Shown here: piece by piece, positions 8,565 to 17,361 of the stretch
Numbering within the stretch: position 1 is the first letter of the stretch
How the letters are laid out: each line of letters opens with the position of its first letter
Origin: Paenibacillus senegalensis JC66
Lineage (GTDB): Bacteria > Bacillota > Bacilli > Paenibacillales > NBRC-103111
Direction: 5' to 3'
DNA length: 64,000 bases
NCBI RefSeq assembly: GCF_000285515.1
Contig: NZ_HE610961.1
Location: 235,863-299,862 of the forward strand
The notes under the pieces: generated by a model
What the model saw: the letters and a program-made list of their open reading frames with translations, nothing else
Told to the model about the DNA's origin: nothing
Databases searched by the model: none
Program-made: the position numbers and the translations under genes

Positions 8565-9458
8565 CTAGATCTTCATACGCTGCCGCATGCCGCTGCCCTT
8601 GTCGGCAGGCTTGGCGATCCGTTCCAGCATACTTTCTCCATATACCGACTTAAGCTCCAGTTCCGGCATATGGATGTAACCGATATAGCAGTCGCAGCAA
8701 GCGAGCCTGCAGGGCCTTTGCCGGGCAAGTCCTTCCAGGCCGCTGCGATACAGATTGCCAATGACGGTGCGGTCCTTGTAACAGCGCTTGACAAGACCAT
8801 TACCTTGCACGTAGAACACCGAATGACCGGTTTCACACGGTTTTCCATAGCTATCATAATCGTTCACATTAAGGTCAAAATGAGGGTCGATCAAGCGGAG
8901 CTGCTCTTTGTCCGCTTCCGAATAATAGTTTTTGGCATCCTTAAAAGCATTCACCCACAGGTAAACGTCTTCCGGCAGCTTGCGGCGTAATGAGTTTATG
9001 GCCGCGAAGGCGCTTCTCACCCCGACGGAACCGACGCTGAACGGAATGTTCTTCCCATAGAGAAACATGCACTGCTTCAAGAAAGCCGCCTCGCTGGTCT
9101 CACCCGGATGATAAGTGGCCCAGAATGCTGCTTTTCGCGGATTCAACCGCTCCGTCCAATCCAACTTGACAGACAGATTGGTTTGGATCGCAACCTTGTC
9201 AATATGCGCCATATGCGATAATTCCGTCATGGCCTCCCGGTACCAGCGGTGAACCAAGCCTTCCCCATAAGGATTGAAGAAAACAGAGAGCCGGTTGCCG
9301 CCCGCCTCCTGCTCCCGCACCCAGTCCATGAAGCGGGCTAATTGGGTGCGGTCCTTAGCAAGCGTCTCGGCATTGTCTTTATTTTTGCTGAACGGACAGT
9401 AGGGGCAATCGTAATTGCAGGAGGACAAGCTCCCGCGATAATAGAGGGTAGCTCTCAT
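8565..9458 (-). CDS. STM4011-family radical SAM protein
   Basis: Radical S-adenosylmethionine enzyme of 297 residues. The [4Fe-4S] cluster motif is CNYDCPYC at C14, C18 and C21. The C-terminal part has six further cysteines (C208, C226, C250, C254, C255, C257), reminiscent of the auxiliary-cluster (SPASM/twitch) regions of peptide-modifying radical SAM enzymes. It is the last gene of the five-gene operon and overlaps the STM4012 homologue by ATGA. The family is named after Salmonella locus STM4011 and I know of no assigned reaction. Residues SLSSCNYDCPYCPF and AIQTNLS fit a radical SAM TIM barrel. Confidence 0.85.
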   Translation of the reverse strand: MRATLYYRGSLSSCNYDCPYCPFSKNKDNAETLAKDRTQLARFMDWVREQEAGGNRLSVFFNPYGEGLVHRWYREAMTELSHMAHIDKVAIQTNLSVKLDWTERLNPRKAAFWATYHPGETSEAAFLKQCMFLYGKNIPFSVGSVGVRSAFAAINSLRRKLPEDVYLWVNAFKDAKNYYSEADKEQLRLIDPHFDLNVNDYDSYGKPCETGHSVFYVQGNGLVKRCYKDRTVIGNLYRSGLEGLARQRPCRLACCDCYIGYIHMPELELKSVYGESMLERIAKPADKGSGMRQRMKI

Positions 9459-10831
9459 AAATGCACGAACGCCTCCATTCGTTCACGAATCCTTTCCGAG
9501 ATAAGCCAGTCTCCGATCGCATCGGAGTGGGCAAGGCCTTCAGCGGTCAAGCGGATGATCCCGCCCGCAGCTTCCGCCAGCCCGCCTAGCACAAGCCATT
9601 CCAATTCGGGATGATCCTCCAGCAGCCCTTTTCCGAAGCGGGCCGTGTAATCGGCTGAAGACAAGCCCTCCCTATGCAAAATAGCTTTGATGATGAACCG
9701 CCGTTTTTGTTCCGCTTCATTCAGCACAATTCCGTAGTCGGCTTCATCATAGCACTTGGCGGACACGTAATCGGCAATAATGCTCGCCGTTGCACGCTTA
9801 CTGACCGCATAGCGGGAAGCATAATGAACGCGGCGCGTATAGGAGCGGGCCCCGCAGCCGAGTCCGATCATCCCTTCTTCCTGGCAGCTGTACGGCAGCA
9901 GTGTTTTGGTGAGCGAAGCATCCTGCTTGGCGAAACGCCGCATCGACTGCTGCTCATACCCCGCTGACAGCAGCCTGTCCCGTCCCGCGACATAACAAGC
10001 CATGCGTAAATCTTCTCCTTGCGCCTCAATCTGCTCCGGGCGCACAATTGTATGCTCCCGGGTATACAGCGGATATAGGAAGATTTCCTCCGGCTCGTAA
10101 GCGAGCGCCCGCTCCAGTGAATATAGCCAGGATGCCACTGTCTGACCGGGCAGCCCGTAGATCAAATCCAGATTCAACACCGGGAAGCCGGCCTCCCTCA
10201 AAAGCTCCAGAGCCCGCTCCACCTCCTGAGGCTTCTGAGGACGATAGATCGCATTTGCTTCCGCCTCTATAAAGCTCTGAATTCCCATGCTAACGCGGTC
10301 GGTCCTGTACGCTTTCAATATTTCAAGCCGCGAATCGGTCACCGTTTCAGGCGATGTTTCCACCGAAATAGACACCTTATCCGCATTCATGCCCATCGTG
10401 TTCTCAGCGATTTCAAACAATCGCTGCAGCAAGGCAGGCTCAAGCAAAGTCGGCGTCCCTCCGCCAATCGCAAAGCGGGCCAGCGGTTTATGCGAAACGT
10501 ATGGCGCCCACTGCTCGGCCTGCCTCTGAAGCGCATCCACATACTGTTCATGGGCACTCGTTCTTTTGTCCGGAAGGGTAAATAAATTGCAAAAGCCGCA
10601 GCGGGCCCCGCAAAATGGAATATGCATGTACAAAAAAAACGTCTCCGCCGTCTCTTCTCGCCAAAGATCAGAGAGCTTAAGCGGAGCGGGGAAAGGCCTG
10701 TAAGCTGTTTTATGGGGATAGGAATACAGATACGCCCGGTACGGATTAGCCAGCAGCTGCTGCTTCCAGCTCGCGATCTGTTCTTCTTCACCAGGCTCCA
10801 GCTTCCTGCGGGGGATCAGCGAATCCATCAT
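9455..10831 (-). CDS. STM4012-family radical SAM protein (HemN-like)
   Basis: Second radical SAM enzyme of the operon, 458 residues. It carries YMHIPFCGARCGFCNLF with the CxxxCxxC cysteines at C74, C78 and C81, the SAM-binding FAIGGGTPTLLE and the barrel motif LDLIYGLPGQT, all shared with the HemN/HemW group. It is therefore easily misannotated as coproporphyrinogen oxidase, but context places it in the STM4011-4015 set. The start is the ATG at 10831, 9 bases after GGAAGGAGGG; a longer reading to 10963 would overlap the gene upstream. It lies 20 bases behind the hydrolase gene. The substrate is unknown. Confidence 0.85.
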   Translation of the reverse strand: MMDSLIPRRKLEPGEEEQIASWKQQLLANPYRAYLYSYPHKTAYRPFPAPLKLSDLWREETAETFFLYMHIPFCGARCGFCNLFTLPDKRTSAHEQYVDALQRQAEQWAPYVSHKPLARFAIGGGTPTLLEPALLQRLFEIAENTMGMNADKVSISVETSPETVTDSRLEILKAYRTDRVSMGIQSFIEAEANAIYRPQKPQEVERALELLREAGFPVLNLDLIYGLPGQTVASWLYSLERALAYEPEEIFLYPLYTREHTIVRPEQIEAQGEDLRMACYVAGRDRLLSAGYEQQSMRRFAKQDASLTKTLLPYSCQEEGMIGLGCGARSYTRRVHYASRYAVSKRATASIIADYVSAKCYDEADYGIVLNEAEQKRRFIIKAILHREGLSSADYTARFGKGLLEDHPELEWLVLGGLAEAAGGIIRLTAEGLAHSDAIGDWLISERIRERMEAFVHL

Positions 10832-10851
10832 GGTGGCTTTCCCTCCTTCCG

Positions 10852-11637
10852 TCATAGAAAAAATTCCCGATAAGGCACGTTCATCACAACTTCGTGAGCC
10901 AAGCGATGGCCCTCGTAGCCGTCTTCCCCGTAAGCGGTGCCGTGATCCGAGAAAGCCATGCAAAACACCGGACGTTTACGCTTTCTCATTGCTGTAAACA
11001 GCCTGCCAAGCTCGCCATCCACATAACGGAGCGCAGCTCGCTGTGTTTCCACGGAGTCCTTCTTCGCACCCGGCACGAAATAATGGTTCGGCCCGTGGAT
11101 TGCCGACACATTCATAAACAGAAAAAGCCTCTCGTCTTGCGCGATGCCCTCCAGCAGCTGCAGGGCATGATTGACCTGATGTTCCGTAGAACGCGGATTA
11201 GTCACCCCGAACGTCATGCGCCAGTAGCTTTGCTGAAAGTAACCGGGCAGAACGCGGGCCAAAGGCACTTTCTTGGTGAAAAACACTACCCCTCCAATAC
11301 AGATGGTCCGGTACCCCTCGTTCGCTAAGCCGGAAACGATGTCCGGCGCGTCGAACAGCCACGTATCGGGGTGCGTGTTAAGACCTGTGTTTTTGGAATG
11401 AAAGAGCCGGACATGCGTCGATTTGTCTGTCGTGGCCGGCGTCGGCAAAAAACCGCCAAAAAAAGCATGGTGCGCGGCATAAGTAAAGCTTCCCGGCGTG
11501 TGCCGCTTCTCCCATCCCCCGCCTCCGCAAAGATTAGGGCAGTTCGCCTCCTCCATGATGGCAGCATCATAGCGCAGCGTGTCCAGGGTGATCATCAATA
11601 AGTCGTGACTGCCCACAACCTCATTCATATTTGGCAT
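10852..11637 (-). CDS. STM4013-family sulfatase/alkaline-phosphatase-fold hydrolase
   Basis: Protein of about 261 residues with the alkaline phosphatase/sulfatase fold. The first metal aspartate is D19 in LLMITLDTLRYD. The nucleophile region is around KRHTPGSFTYAAHHAFFGG, and the C-terminal metal pair is the D-H of AFSDHGTAYGEDGY. There is no signal peptide, so it acts in the cytoplasm, unlike most sulfatases. It overlaps the end of the ATP-grasp gene; I use the ATG at 11637, although a second ATG at 11628 in an ATGA overlap is possible. No biochemical role is known to me for this family. Confidence 0.82.
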   Translation of the reverse strand: MPNMNEVVGSHDLLMITLDTLRYDAAIMEEANCPNLCGGGGWEKRHTPGSFTYAAHHAFFGGFLPTPATTDKSTHVRLFHSKNTGLNTHPDTWLFDAPDIVSGLANEGYRTICIGGVVFFTKKVPLARVLPGYFQQSYWRMTFGVTNPRSTEHQVNHALQLLEGIAQDERLFLFMNVSAIHGPNHYFVPGAKKDSVETQRAALRYVDGELGRLFTAMRKRKRPVFCMAFSDHGTAYGEDGYEGHRLAHEVVMNVPYREFFL

Positions 11638-12950
11638 AACATTTTCATCTCCCACTCGTATGTATCCCACCCTTGGTAGGTGACATCATACAATAAATCG
11701 CCGAAAGGATTCACATCGACAACATAGGGGCGGTTAGCATGGCGGCTCAACACAACATCTACACCTGCAGTATTAGCGTGAGGAAAAGCACGGACAGCTT
11801 GCTCCGCACATTGTTTGACCTCATCAAGAACACTTGCGGACAGCCCCCATTCCTCCGGGGACATCCGCTTACTGCGCAGGTGCAGATTGGTAATCGGACT
11901 GCGGCTGATGCGGACAACACTGTGACAGGCTCGGCCGCCTACTACAAGCTGGCGAATATCAAACACCTGATCACCGCGCCCGGCTTTCGCTATCCAGCGC
12001 TCTACCTGCGCTCCGTGGCTCAAGAGCCAATCAATCATCAGTTGCAGCACAGGGGTGTCTTCATACTTTTGCAGCTTTTTCGTACTGAAAAAAAAGTTCG
12101 GCCGGGTACTCGAACTGCTCACATTCAAAGTGGTTACCGCCAGCTGCTTGCCCGTCACCGGATTGATTTGAAAAGCCATTACCCCGCAAGCCCCCGCCCC
12201 GACCGCAAGCTTAATGAACACGCGGTGCATCCGCTCCTTAAGCATTCGCTCACATAATGTTACGTAGTCGGGAATATCTGCAGGATCAGCGAGCCGAGGC
12301 GGCACAGGGACACCCGCATTCGTCAGGACGCGATAGGTGAGCCGCTTGTCCATCATATGCAGGATGGCTGAAGGGGAATTCCACCAGCGAGCTTGCGGCC
12401 ATCCGCCAGTTACTTCCCGTTCCAATTCACCAAGAAAACGGCTAAAGCCATGAAACCATTGGGAAGGATGGTGCAAATAACCGGGCTGCTCTTCTAATTT
12501 CAGCGCCTCTTGTCTGGATAAAAAAGAGTGCCGGGCCGCGGTTCGGAGCCAATTTGACATTTCGGCCCAGCACTTATTATCGAGGTAATTCCCGGCATAG
12601 GGTGTACCGGGGCCAACTGACTCAACCGGTTCCCTGCGTGCACTAAGGCCACTCGGAGCACCGGGATTACTTGGAGCAGCTGGCATCTCCGATGCATCCG
12701 CTGCTCCAAGGGCAATCAAGGACCGCTCTACTGCAAATTGTTCGCCAGGAGAGTCCAACCGCAGCAGGATACGGTCATCCCTTTCAAATCCGTGCTGAAG
12801 CAGCGTATCACTAAGTGTTACTCGGCCTTCCAGCAAATCAAGATAGGAAATTTCTATAACTGCGGGAAGCCCGAATCTTTCCCTGGCTCGCCTGAGCCCT
12901 GAAGTCCGTTTATTATGTAGATTTCCTATTAAAACCAATGGACCATACAT
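11625..12950 (-). CDS. STM4014-family ATP-grasp-like protein
   Basis: Protein of 441 residues with ATP-grasp features in the C-terminal half: FIKLAVGAGACGVMAF (ATP-binding lysine and glycine loop), FDIRQLVVGGRACHSVVRIS, and the metal-binding end AGVDVVL...YVVDVNPFGDLLYD with D and N. ATP-grasp enzymes activate carboxylates as acyl phosphates and often join amino acids or peptides. The N-terminus (MYGPLVLIGNLHNKRTSGLR) looks like a pre-ATP-grasp fold. Residues about 95-118 form a Pro/Ser/Gly-rich linker. It starts 4 bases after the leucine-rich-repeat gene. A carboxylate-amine or similar ligase acting within this operon is the natural inference. Confidence 0.8.
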   Translation of the reverse strand: MYGPLVLIGNLHNKRTSGLRRARERFGLPAVIEISYLDLLEGRVTLSDTLLQHGFERDDRILLRLDSPGEQFAVERSLIALGAADASEMPAAPSNPGAPSGLSARREPVESVGPGTPYAGNYLDNKCWAEMSNWLRTAARHSFLSRQEALKLEEQPGYLHHPSQWFHGFSRFLGELEREVTGGWPQARWWNSPSAILHMMDKRLTYRVLTNAGVPVPPRLADPADIPDYVTLCERMLKERMHRVFIKLAVGAGACGVMAFQINPVTGKQLAVTTLNVSSSSTRPNFFFSTKKLQKYEDTPVLQLMIDWLLSHGAQVERWIAKAGRGDQVFDIRQLVVGGRACHSVVRISRSPITNLHLRSKRMSPEEWGLSASVLDEVKQCAEQAVRAFPHANTAGVDVVLSRHANRPYVVDVNPFGDLLYDVTYQGWDTYEWEMKMLCQI

Positions 12951-12954
12951 CGTG

Positions 12955-13797
12955 TTATTCCGTCAGGAAAGGATAGCGATACTCTTCTTCCTCTTCCTCC
13001 TGCTGTTCGCTTACATCAACGTTTAAGCCGGATTTCTTCCAGCGGTTCACCATTTTATCGGACATGTAGTGATACTTCAGATCAAGGAATTCCAGCTTCC
13101 TGATCTTCTCGCTTTGCAGCAAAGCTTCCCCGCCTTTATCAGTCAAGACTCCAAGCGACAAATCGAGAGTATGCAGCTGCTCCAGGATCGGGTGTTCGGC
13201 AATCGCAATAGCAATCTCGTCTTGGATAATACTGTCCTTCAGACCCAGATAGCGCAGCTGAGGGAATCGGCCCGGTTCAATCAGTTTCATCACATCGTCC
13301 AGCGTACCGTTAAACCCGTAATCTTCCACACCCAAGTAGAGCTCCAATTTTTTTAGACTTGGAAAATGCCCTTCGCTAATAGCGGAAAGCACTTGTTTGT
13401 CCAGACCTCCGCATATAATAATAAGCTCTTCCAGCTTATCATGACGGGCCGGGTCAAGCTCTAATCCTGTGCTCCCTTTGATCGTCAATGAAGTGAGTTC
13501 CGGAAAGGCATCCAGGATCGGTCCCAGATTCGATTGCATAATCCAGGAAACCTCACATTCATCAAATTCCATATCTCCGATAAATAGCTCGCGGAGCTTG
13601 GGAAATTGGTCCTTAAGGCGAATCAAAGTAGCGACAATTTCGCTGGAATCATTTTCATAAGATCCTCCCCAATCTCCAATAACCAGCCGGGTCAGTTCTT
13701 GGCTTTGTGAACTTGCAGCAAGCTGCTCCAAGCCTTCAGTCATGGTCTTGCCTGATTCATATGCTTCATAATCGATGACGAGCTTGATTTCGGACAT
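12955..13797 (-). CDS. STM4015-family leucine-rich-repeat protein
   Basis: First gene of the operon, 280 residues. It consists of degenerate leucine-rich repeats (FPKLRELFIGDMEF, FPELTSLTIKGS, FPSLKKLELYLG, FPQLRYLGLKDS, LEQLHTLDLSLG, LEFLDLKYHYMSD). It ends in an acidic run (QQEEEEEE) followed by an eight-residue tail YRYPFLTE. No signal peptide is present. Its own ribosome site (AAGGAG) and promoter are visible. In the family it accompanies the two radical SAM proteins, the hydrolase and the ATP-grasp protein, as a recognition scaffold or as the substrate whose tail is modified. Which of these applies is unknown. Confidence 0.82.
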   Translation of the reverse strand: MSEIKLVIDYEAYESGKTMTEGLEQLAASSQSQELTRLVIGDWGGSYENDSSEIVATLIRLKDQFPKLRELFIGDMEFDECEVSWIMQSNLGPILDAFPELTSLTIKGSTGLELDPARHDKLEELIIICGGLDKQVLSAISEGHFPSLKKLELYLGVEDYGFNGTLDDVMKLIEPGRFPQLRYLGLKDSIIQDEIAIAIAEHPILEQLHTLDLSLGVLTDKGGEALLQSEKIRKLEFLDLKYHYMSDKMVNRWKKSGLNVDVSEQQEEEEEEYRYPFLTE

Positions 13798-13850
13798 ACT
13801 CCCAACTCCTTGACCTATTAAGTATGAATAATTTTCCTATATTGGCCTAT

Positions 13851-13879
13851 AGTTTATGATGGTTGTAAGGTTTGGTCAA
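13851..13879 (-). promoter_or_regulatory. Probable promoter of the STM4015-4011 operon
   Basis: On the minus strand TTGACC (13874-13879), a 17-base spacer and TAAACT (13851-13856) form a plausible sigma-A promoter about 55 bases before the STM4015 start codon. No operator is evident. Confidence 0.45.
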
Positions 13880-13940
13880 GGTGCTAGAGCGTTTTTTTAC
13901 AAGAATGTCTACAATGTTCTGGCCTTAGCTCCGCATAATC

Positions 13941-14636
13941 TTAACAAACAGGCAGTCTGGCCTGGGCGATGACTTCTTTGGCCAGAATTTCCGTCGGATT
14001 AATAATGTGCAGCTGCTCCGATGTGCTCAGTACAATAGGAACTTCCGTGCAGCCGGCTATAACCACTTCTGCCCCGGCGGCTGCAAGCGAGTTTGCCGCT
14101 TCTGCCAGCAAACTTACTCCCATCTCCAGATCACCGATTTTTACTGCATAAATGCCTTGCATTACATGCTGCTGCACGGCAGGCTCGGGCACCACTGCAT
14201 CTATTTCTCGCGAAGCCAGCAAGTCTTGATACAGTCTGGATTGCAGCGTCCCATCAGTGGCCAGCAAACCGGCCTTTTTCACTCCGCGCTTCTCCAAATG
14301 AGCAACGGTCTGCCGCGGCATATGCAGAATGGGAATGGCGACCGTCTCTTCCAGCTGCCGTACATAATAATGAGCCGTATTGCATGCTATGGCGATCAAT
14401 TCAGCCCCGGCGCTCTCGAGCCGCCTGGCCGATTCTACCAGATAAGGGACAGGATCGCTGCCCCTTCCCAATATTGCAGCCGTTCGGTCCGGAATTTGCG
14501 GATATTGATCGACGATCAGATGAAGATGCTCCTGCTCCTGCCGTGCGGGTGTCTGCTGAATAATTTTGTTCATTAAGTCAACAGTCGCCAGCGGGCCCAT
14601 GCCACCAATAATTCCTACTGTCCTCGATTTCGACAT
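13941..14636 (-). CDS. Aspartate/glutamate racemase family protein
   Basis: Cofactor-independent amino-acid racemase of 231 residues. Both catalytic cysteines are present, in AIACNTAHYYV and in IAGCTEVPIVL, and the N-terminus has the typical VGIIGGMGPLATVDLM. It probably interconverts L- and D-aspartate (or glutamate) in the cytoplasm. It lies 80 bases downstream of the malic enzyme gene and on the same strand, so they may be co-transcribed. Free D-amino acids for the wall or for signalling are possible uses. Confidence 0.88.
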   Translation of the reverse strand: MSKSRTVGIIGGMGPLATVDLMNKIIQQTPARQEQEHLHLIVDQYPQIPDRTAAILGRGSDPVPYLVESARRLESAGAELIAIACNTAHYYVRQLEETVAIPILHMPRQTVAHLEKRGVKKAGLLATDGTLQSRLYQDLLASREIDAVVPEPAVQQHVMQGIYAVKIGDLEMGVSLLAEAANSLAAAGAEVVIAGCTEVPIVLSTSEQLHIINPTEILAKEVIAQARLPVC

Positions 14637-14716
14637 GTATCGTTTCCTCCCCGATCGCTGTTATAAGGCGAAGTTTTTGCGAAGCTATTGTATGCAAAAC
14701 TTCCAGATCCGGGCGG

Positions 14717-16120
14717 TTAGCGGAAGTCAGGAGGAATTCGACGGGCTTCCCCGGTGAGAATAGCCGTTTCCACAATAGCGTGCCGGACCTTGCTGACGAC
14801 CTGCTCGTTGAACAGACTCGGAATGATATACTGCTCGTTAAGCTCTGCGCCTGTCACAACCGATGCGATCGCCCGGGCTGCGGCCAGCTTCATCGGCTCA
14901 TTAATCCTTCTGGCGCGGCAATCCAGAGCACCTCTGAAAACTCCCGGGAATACCAAGACATTGTTCAACTGGTTCGGGTAATCGCTTCGTCCTGTGGCGT
15001 ACACTTTGACATAAGGGAGCGCATCCTCCGGAGAAATTTCCGGATCGGGATTAGCCATAGCAAACACTATGCTGTCTGCATTCATTCGCCTGACATCCTC
15101 GGAGGTTAGCACCCTTCCCCGGGATACTCCTACGAACACATCTGCCCCGGCAATCAGCTCCTGGAGGGTACCCGCCGTGCTCTCTACTTCCTCCTTTTCG
15201 GCCAACCACTGCCATACAGGATGCGAGTAATCCCCGCCACGCACAATAGCGCCGTCGCGGTCAACAGGCACTAGTCTGGTAACCCCTGCGGCGATCAGCA
15301 TTTTGCATATGCTTGAGCCCGCTGCTCCTATGCCGTTAACGATGACTCTAACCTGGTCTATTCGTTTTCCAACGACCTTCAGCGCATTCAGCAATCCAGC
15401 CACAACGACAACGGCTGTACCATGCTGATCATCGTGGAAAACCGGCACATCCAGCTCTTCCGCTAATCGGTTCTCGATTTCAAAGCAGCGCGGCGAGCTG
15501 ATATCTTCCAGATTGATGCCGCCAAAAATCGGACTGATCGCCTTGACGGTCCGGATAATTTCTTCCGTGTCCTGCGTGTCCAAGCAGATCGGAAAAGCAT
15601 CAACGCCAGCTAGCTGCTTGAACAGCATCGCTTTTCCTTCCATAACCGGCGCAGCCGCATGCGGACCGATATCCCCGAGTCCGAGCACGGCACTGCCATC
15701 CGATACAACCGCTACGGTATTTCGCTTGATTGTCAGGGAATACGCTTTTTTCTCATCCTGCGCTATGGCCGCACATACCTTGGCGACACCAGGAGTGTAC
15801 ACCTTGGAAAGATCATCCCGGTTTTTTATCGGAACAGTAGGCTGGACAGAAATTTTGCCTCCGAGATGAGCCAGAAAAGTACGGTCGGATACATTTATCA
15901 AAGTTATGCCTTCCTGCTTTTTAACTGCCTCCACTATAGCGGCTTCTTCTGTATCGGCTACATCTACCGTTATATCCCGAACGGATGAATCTTTCCCGGG
16001 ACGAATCAAGTCGATAGAGCTGACGTCTCCCCCTGCCCTGCTGATCACCGATGCCACATCTCCGAACGTGGCCAGTCTATGTTCCAACTCCACTCGTAAA
16101 ATTATGCTCGATTGTGCCAT
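14717..16120 (-). CDS. NAD(P)-dependent malic enzyme with N-terminal ACT domain
   Basis: Decarboxylating malate dehydrogenase of 467 residues, converting malate to pyruvate and CO2. Residues 1-80 form an ACT-like regulatory domain (SSIILRVELEHRLATFGDV). The malic N-domain follows (NRDDLSKVYTPGVAKVC, GSAVLGLGDIGPHAAAPVM, VPVFHDDQHGTAVVVVAGLL), and then the NAD-binding domain (VIVNGIGAAGSSICKML). Similar ACT-malic proteins are common in Bacillales. It starts with ATG behind a GGCGGAG site. The cofactor preference cannot be decided here. Confidence 0.92.
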   Translation of the reverse strand: MAQSSIILRVELEHRLATFGDVASVISRAGGDVSSIDLIRPGKDSSVRDITVDVADTEEAAIVEAVKKQEGITLINVSDRTFLAHLGGKISVQPTVPIKNRDDLSKVYTPGVAKVCAAIAQDEKKAYSLTIKRNTVAVVSDGSAVLGLGDIGPHAAAPVMEGKAMLFKQLAGVDAFPICLDTQDTEEIIRTVKAISPIFGGINLEDISSPRCFEIENRLAEELDVPVFHDDQHGTAVVVVAGLLNALKVVGKRIDQVRVIVNGIGAAGSSICKMLIAAGVTRLVPVDRDGAIVRGGDYSHPVWQWLAEKEEVESTAGTLQELIAGADVFVGVSRGRVLTSEDVRRMNADSIVFAMANPDPEISPEDALPYVKVYATGRSDYPNQLNNVLVFPGVFRGALDCRARRINEPMKLAAARAIASVVTGAELNEQYIIPSLFNEQVVSKVRHAIVETAILTGEARRIPPDFR

Positions 16121-16340
16121 ACTGTCTCCGCCTTTGTGTATTGAGTCTGATGCTGATAAAAATTTAACTAGCCATATATCTCGTTAGGAAGCGGGGTTAA
16201 AGGCCTATTCTTCCTGAGTTTTAGTAACGATCAATCTTTGCGCTTATACCGGATTCCAGAGACGACTGATTAGGCTGTAGAAATGGCTCCGAATCGGGTA
16301 GGAGGCCATTTTGCGGCTCGGGTTGCGACACTGCTGCAGG

Positions 16341-17159
16341 CTAATTGTGGCGAAGGCGCTCCAGGCTTGCTCTTGTCGCATTTTCCGGATCCCAATTATA
16401 TTGGGGCCCGATGATTTCCAGCGACAGGAAGCCGTCGTAGCCATTGTTGTCCAAGCTCCGTTTGAAAGCCTCTAACGGAAAGCACCCTTCACCCCAAGCC
16501 AGATGGGCGGAGGTTTTGCCGTCTCCATCCAGGAAATGTACATGCGCCAGATCCCGGCCCAAAGCGGCAGCATAACCATCGATTGTATCTCCGACAAGTG
16601 TCATCGGAACTGTATCGAGCAGTGCTTTCATTTGAGGAGAGCCGACTTCGCTAATCATCCGTTTAAGCGATGCAAGATTCGTGATGACGTTGGAACCGAA
16701 GCGCGATAAAGGCTCAAGCACAAGTATTACACCGGCCGCTTCCGCATGCCGGCACAGCTCCTCCAGCGATTCACGCGCCCGCCGCCAAGCCTCCTCCGCC
16801 GGCTCGTTAAAAAATCCATAGCCTGCAGTAACAAGCAGCATCCCGCATTCCAGAGAGTTGGCTACCTCCAGGCTTTTCTGGAAATAATCCAGACTTCTTC
16901 TACGCAGAGTATCGTTCTTAGCTGCCAGATTGATCGGATAAATGCATTGCTCCGGTGTAAAACAGACAAGCTCCAGATCACGCCGCCTGATTTCCTTAAG
17001 GAGTGCGGCCACTTCCTGATGGGTCGTATCTTCCACATATAAATGTGGAGCGCCGGCCCACAATTCAATTGCGTTCAGCCCGAGACGGACCGTTGAATCG
17101 AGGAAATAATCGAACGGGTAGCGGTGATAGTGAAAGTTCATATTGGCAATTTTGTCCAT
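16341..17159 (-). CDS. frlC: Fructoselysine 3-epimerase-like TIM-barrel protein
   Basis: Sugar-phosphate isomerase/epimerase of the xylose-isomerase-like barrel family, 272 residues. In E. coli FrlC interconverts fructoselysine and psicoselysine. Metal and active-site segments are LNAIELWAGAPHLYVED, VLVLEPLSRFGSNVIT, ALLDTVPMTLVGD, DLAHVHFLDGDGKTSAH and FLSLEIIGPQYN. The ATG at 17159 lies 6 bases after GGAGG. It is the last gene of the frl operon and is separated from frlD by about 200 bases that contain a 13-base tandem repeat. The assignment rests on context plus family; another ketose epimerase is possible. Confidence 0.75.
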   Translation of the reverse strand: MDKIANMNFHYHRYPFDYFLDSTVRLGLNAIELWAGAPHLYVEDTTHQEVAALLKEIRRRDLELVCFTPEQCIYPINLAAKNDTLRRRSLDYFQKSLEVANSLECGMLLVTAGYGFFNEPAEEAWRRARESLEELCRHAEAAGVILVLEPLSRFGSNVITNLASLKRMISEVGSPQMKALLDTVPMTLVGDTIDGYAAALGRDLAHVHFLDGDGKTSAHLAWGEGCFPLEAFKRSLDNNGYDGFLSLEIIGPQYNWDPENATRASLERLRHN

Positions 17160-17202
17160 CGGTATCCTCCGTCCCATTACAGTCATAGTGGCTTTTATAA
17201 GC

Positions 17203-17306
17203 TGTTCCATCTTGTTGTTCTTTTTCGGTGTTCTATTTCGCTGTTCTATTTCGCTGTTCTATTTCGCTGTTCCATCTCGGCGACCTATTCCGGTGCTCCA
17301 TCTCAT
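17203..17306. repeat. Tandem repeat, eight 13-base units, between frlD and frlC
   Basis: Eight consecutive 13-base units run from 17203 to 17306. The three central units (17229-17267) are identical TGTTCTATTTCGC; the outer ones are decayed copies (for example TGTTCCATCTTGT and TGCTCCATCTCAT). The block lies in the 202-base spacer upstream of the frlC ribosome site. A unit of 13 is not a multiple of three, which fits a non-coding role. Confidence 0.9.
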
Positions 17307-17361
17307 TGCTCCCTTTTACTGCTGCCGTTTATTTGAACCTCCGCTTTTTACGGTTTTCCGT

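Noticed and set aside
9455-10831. Coproporphyrinogen III oxidase (hemN/hemW)
   Set aside because: It shares the radical SAM core, but the surrounding STM4011, 4013, 4014 and 4015 homologues place it in the STM4012 family.
17203-17306. CRISPR array
   Set aside because: The units are directly adjacent with no spacers, and no cas gene is nearby.
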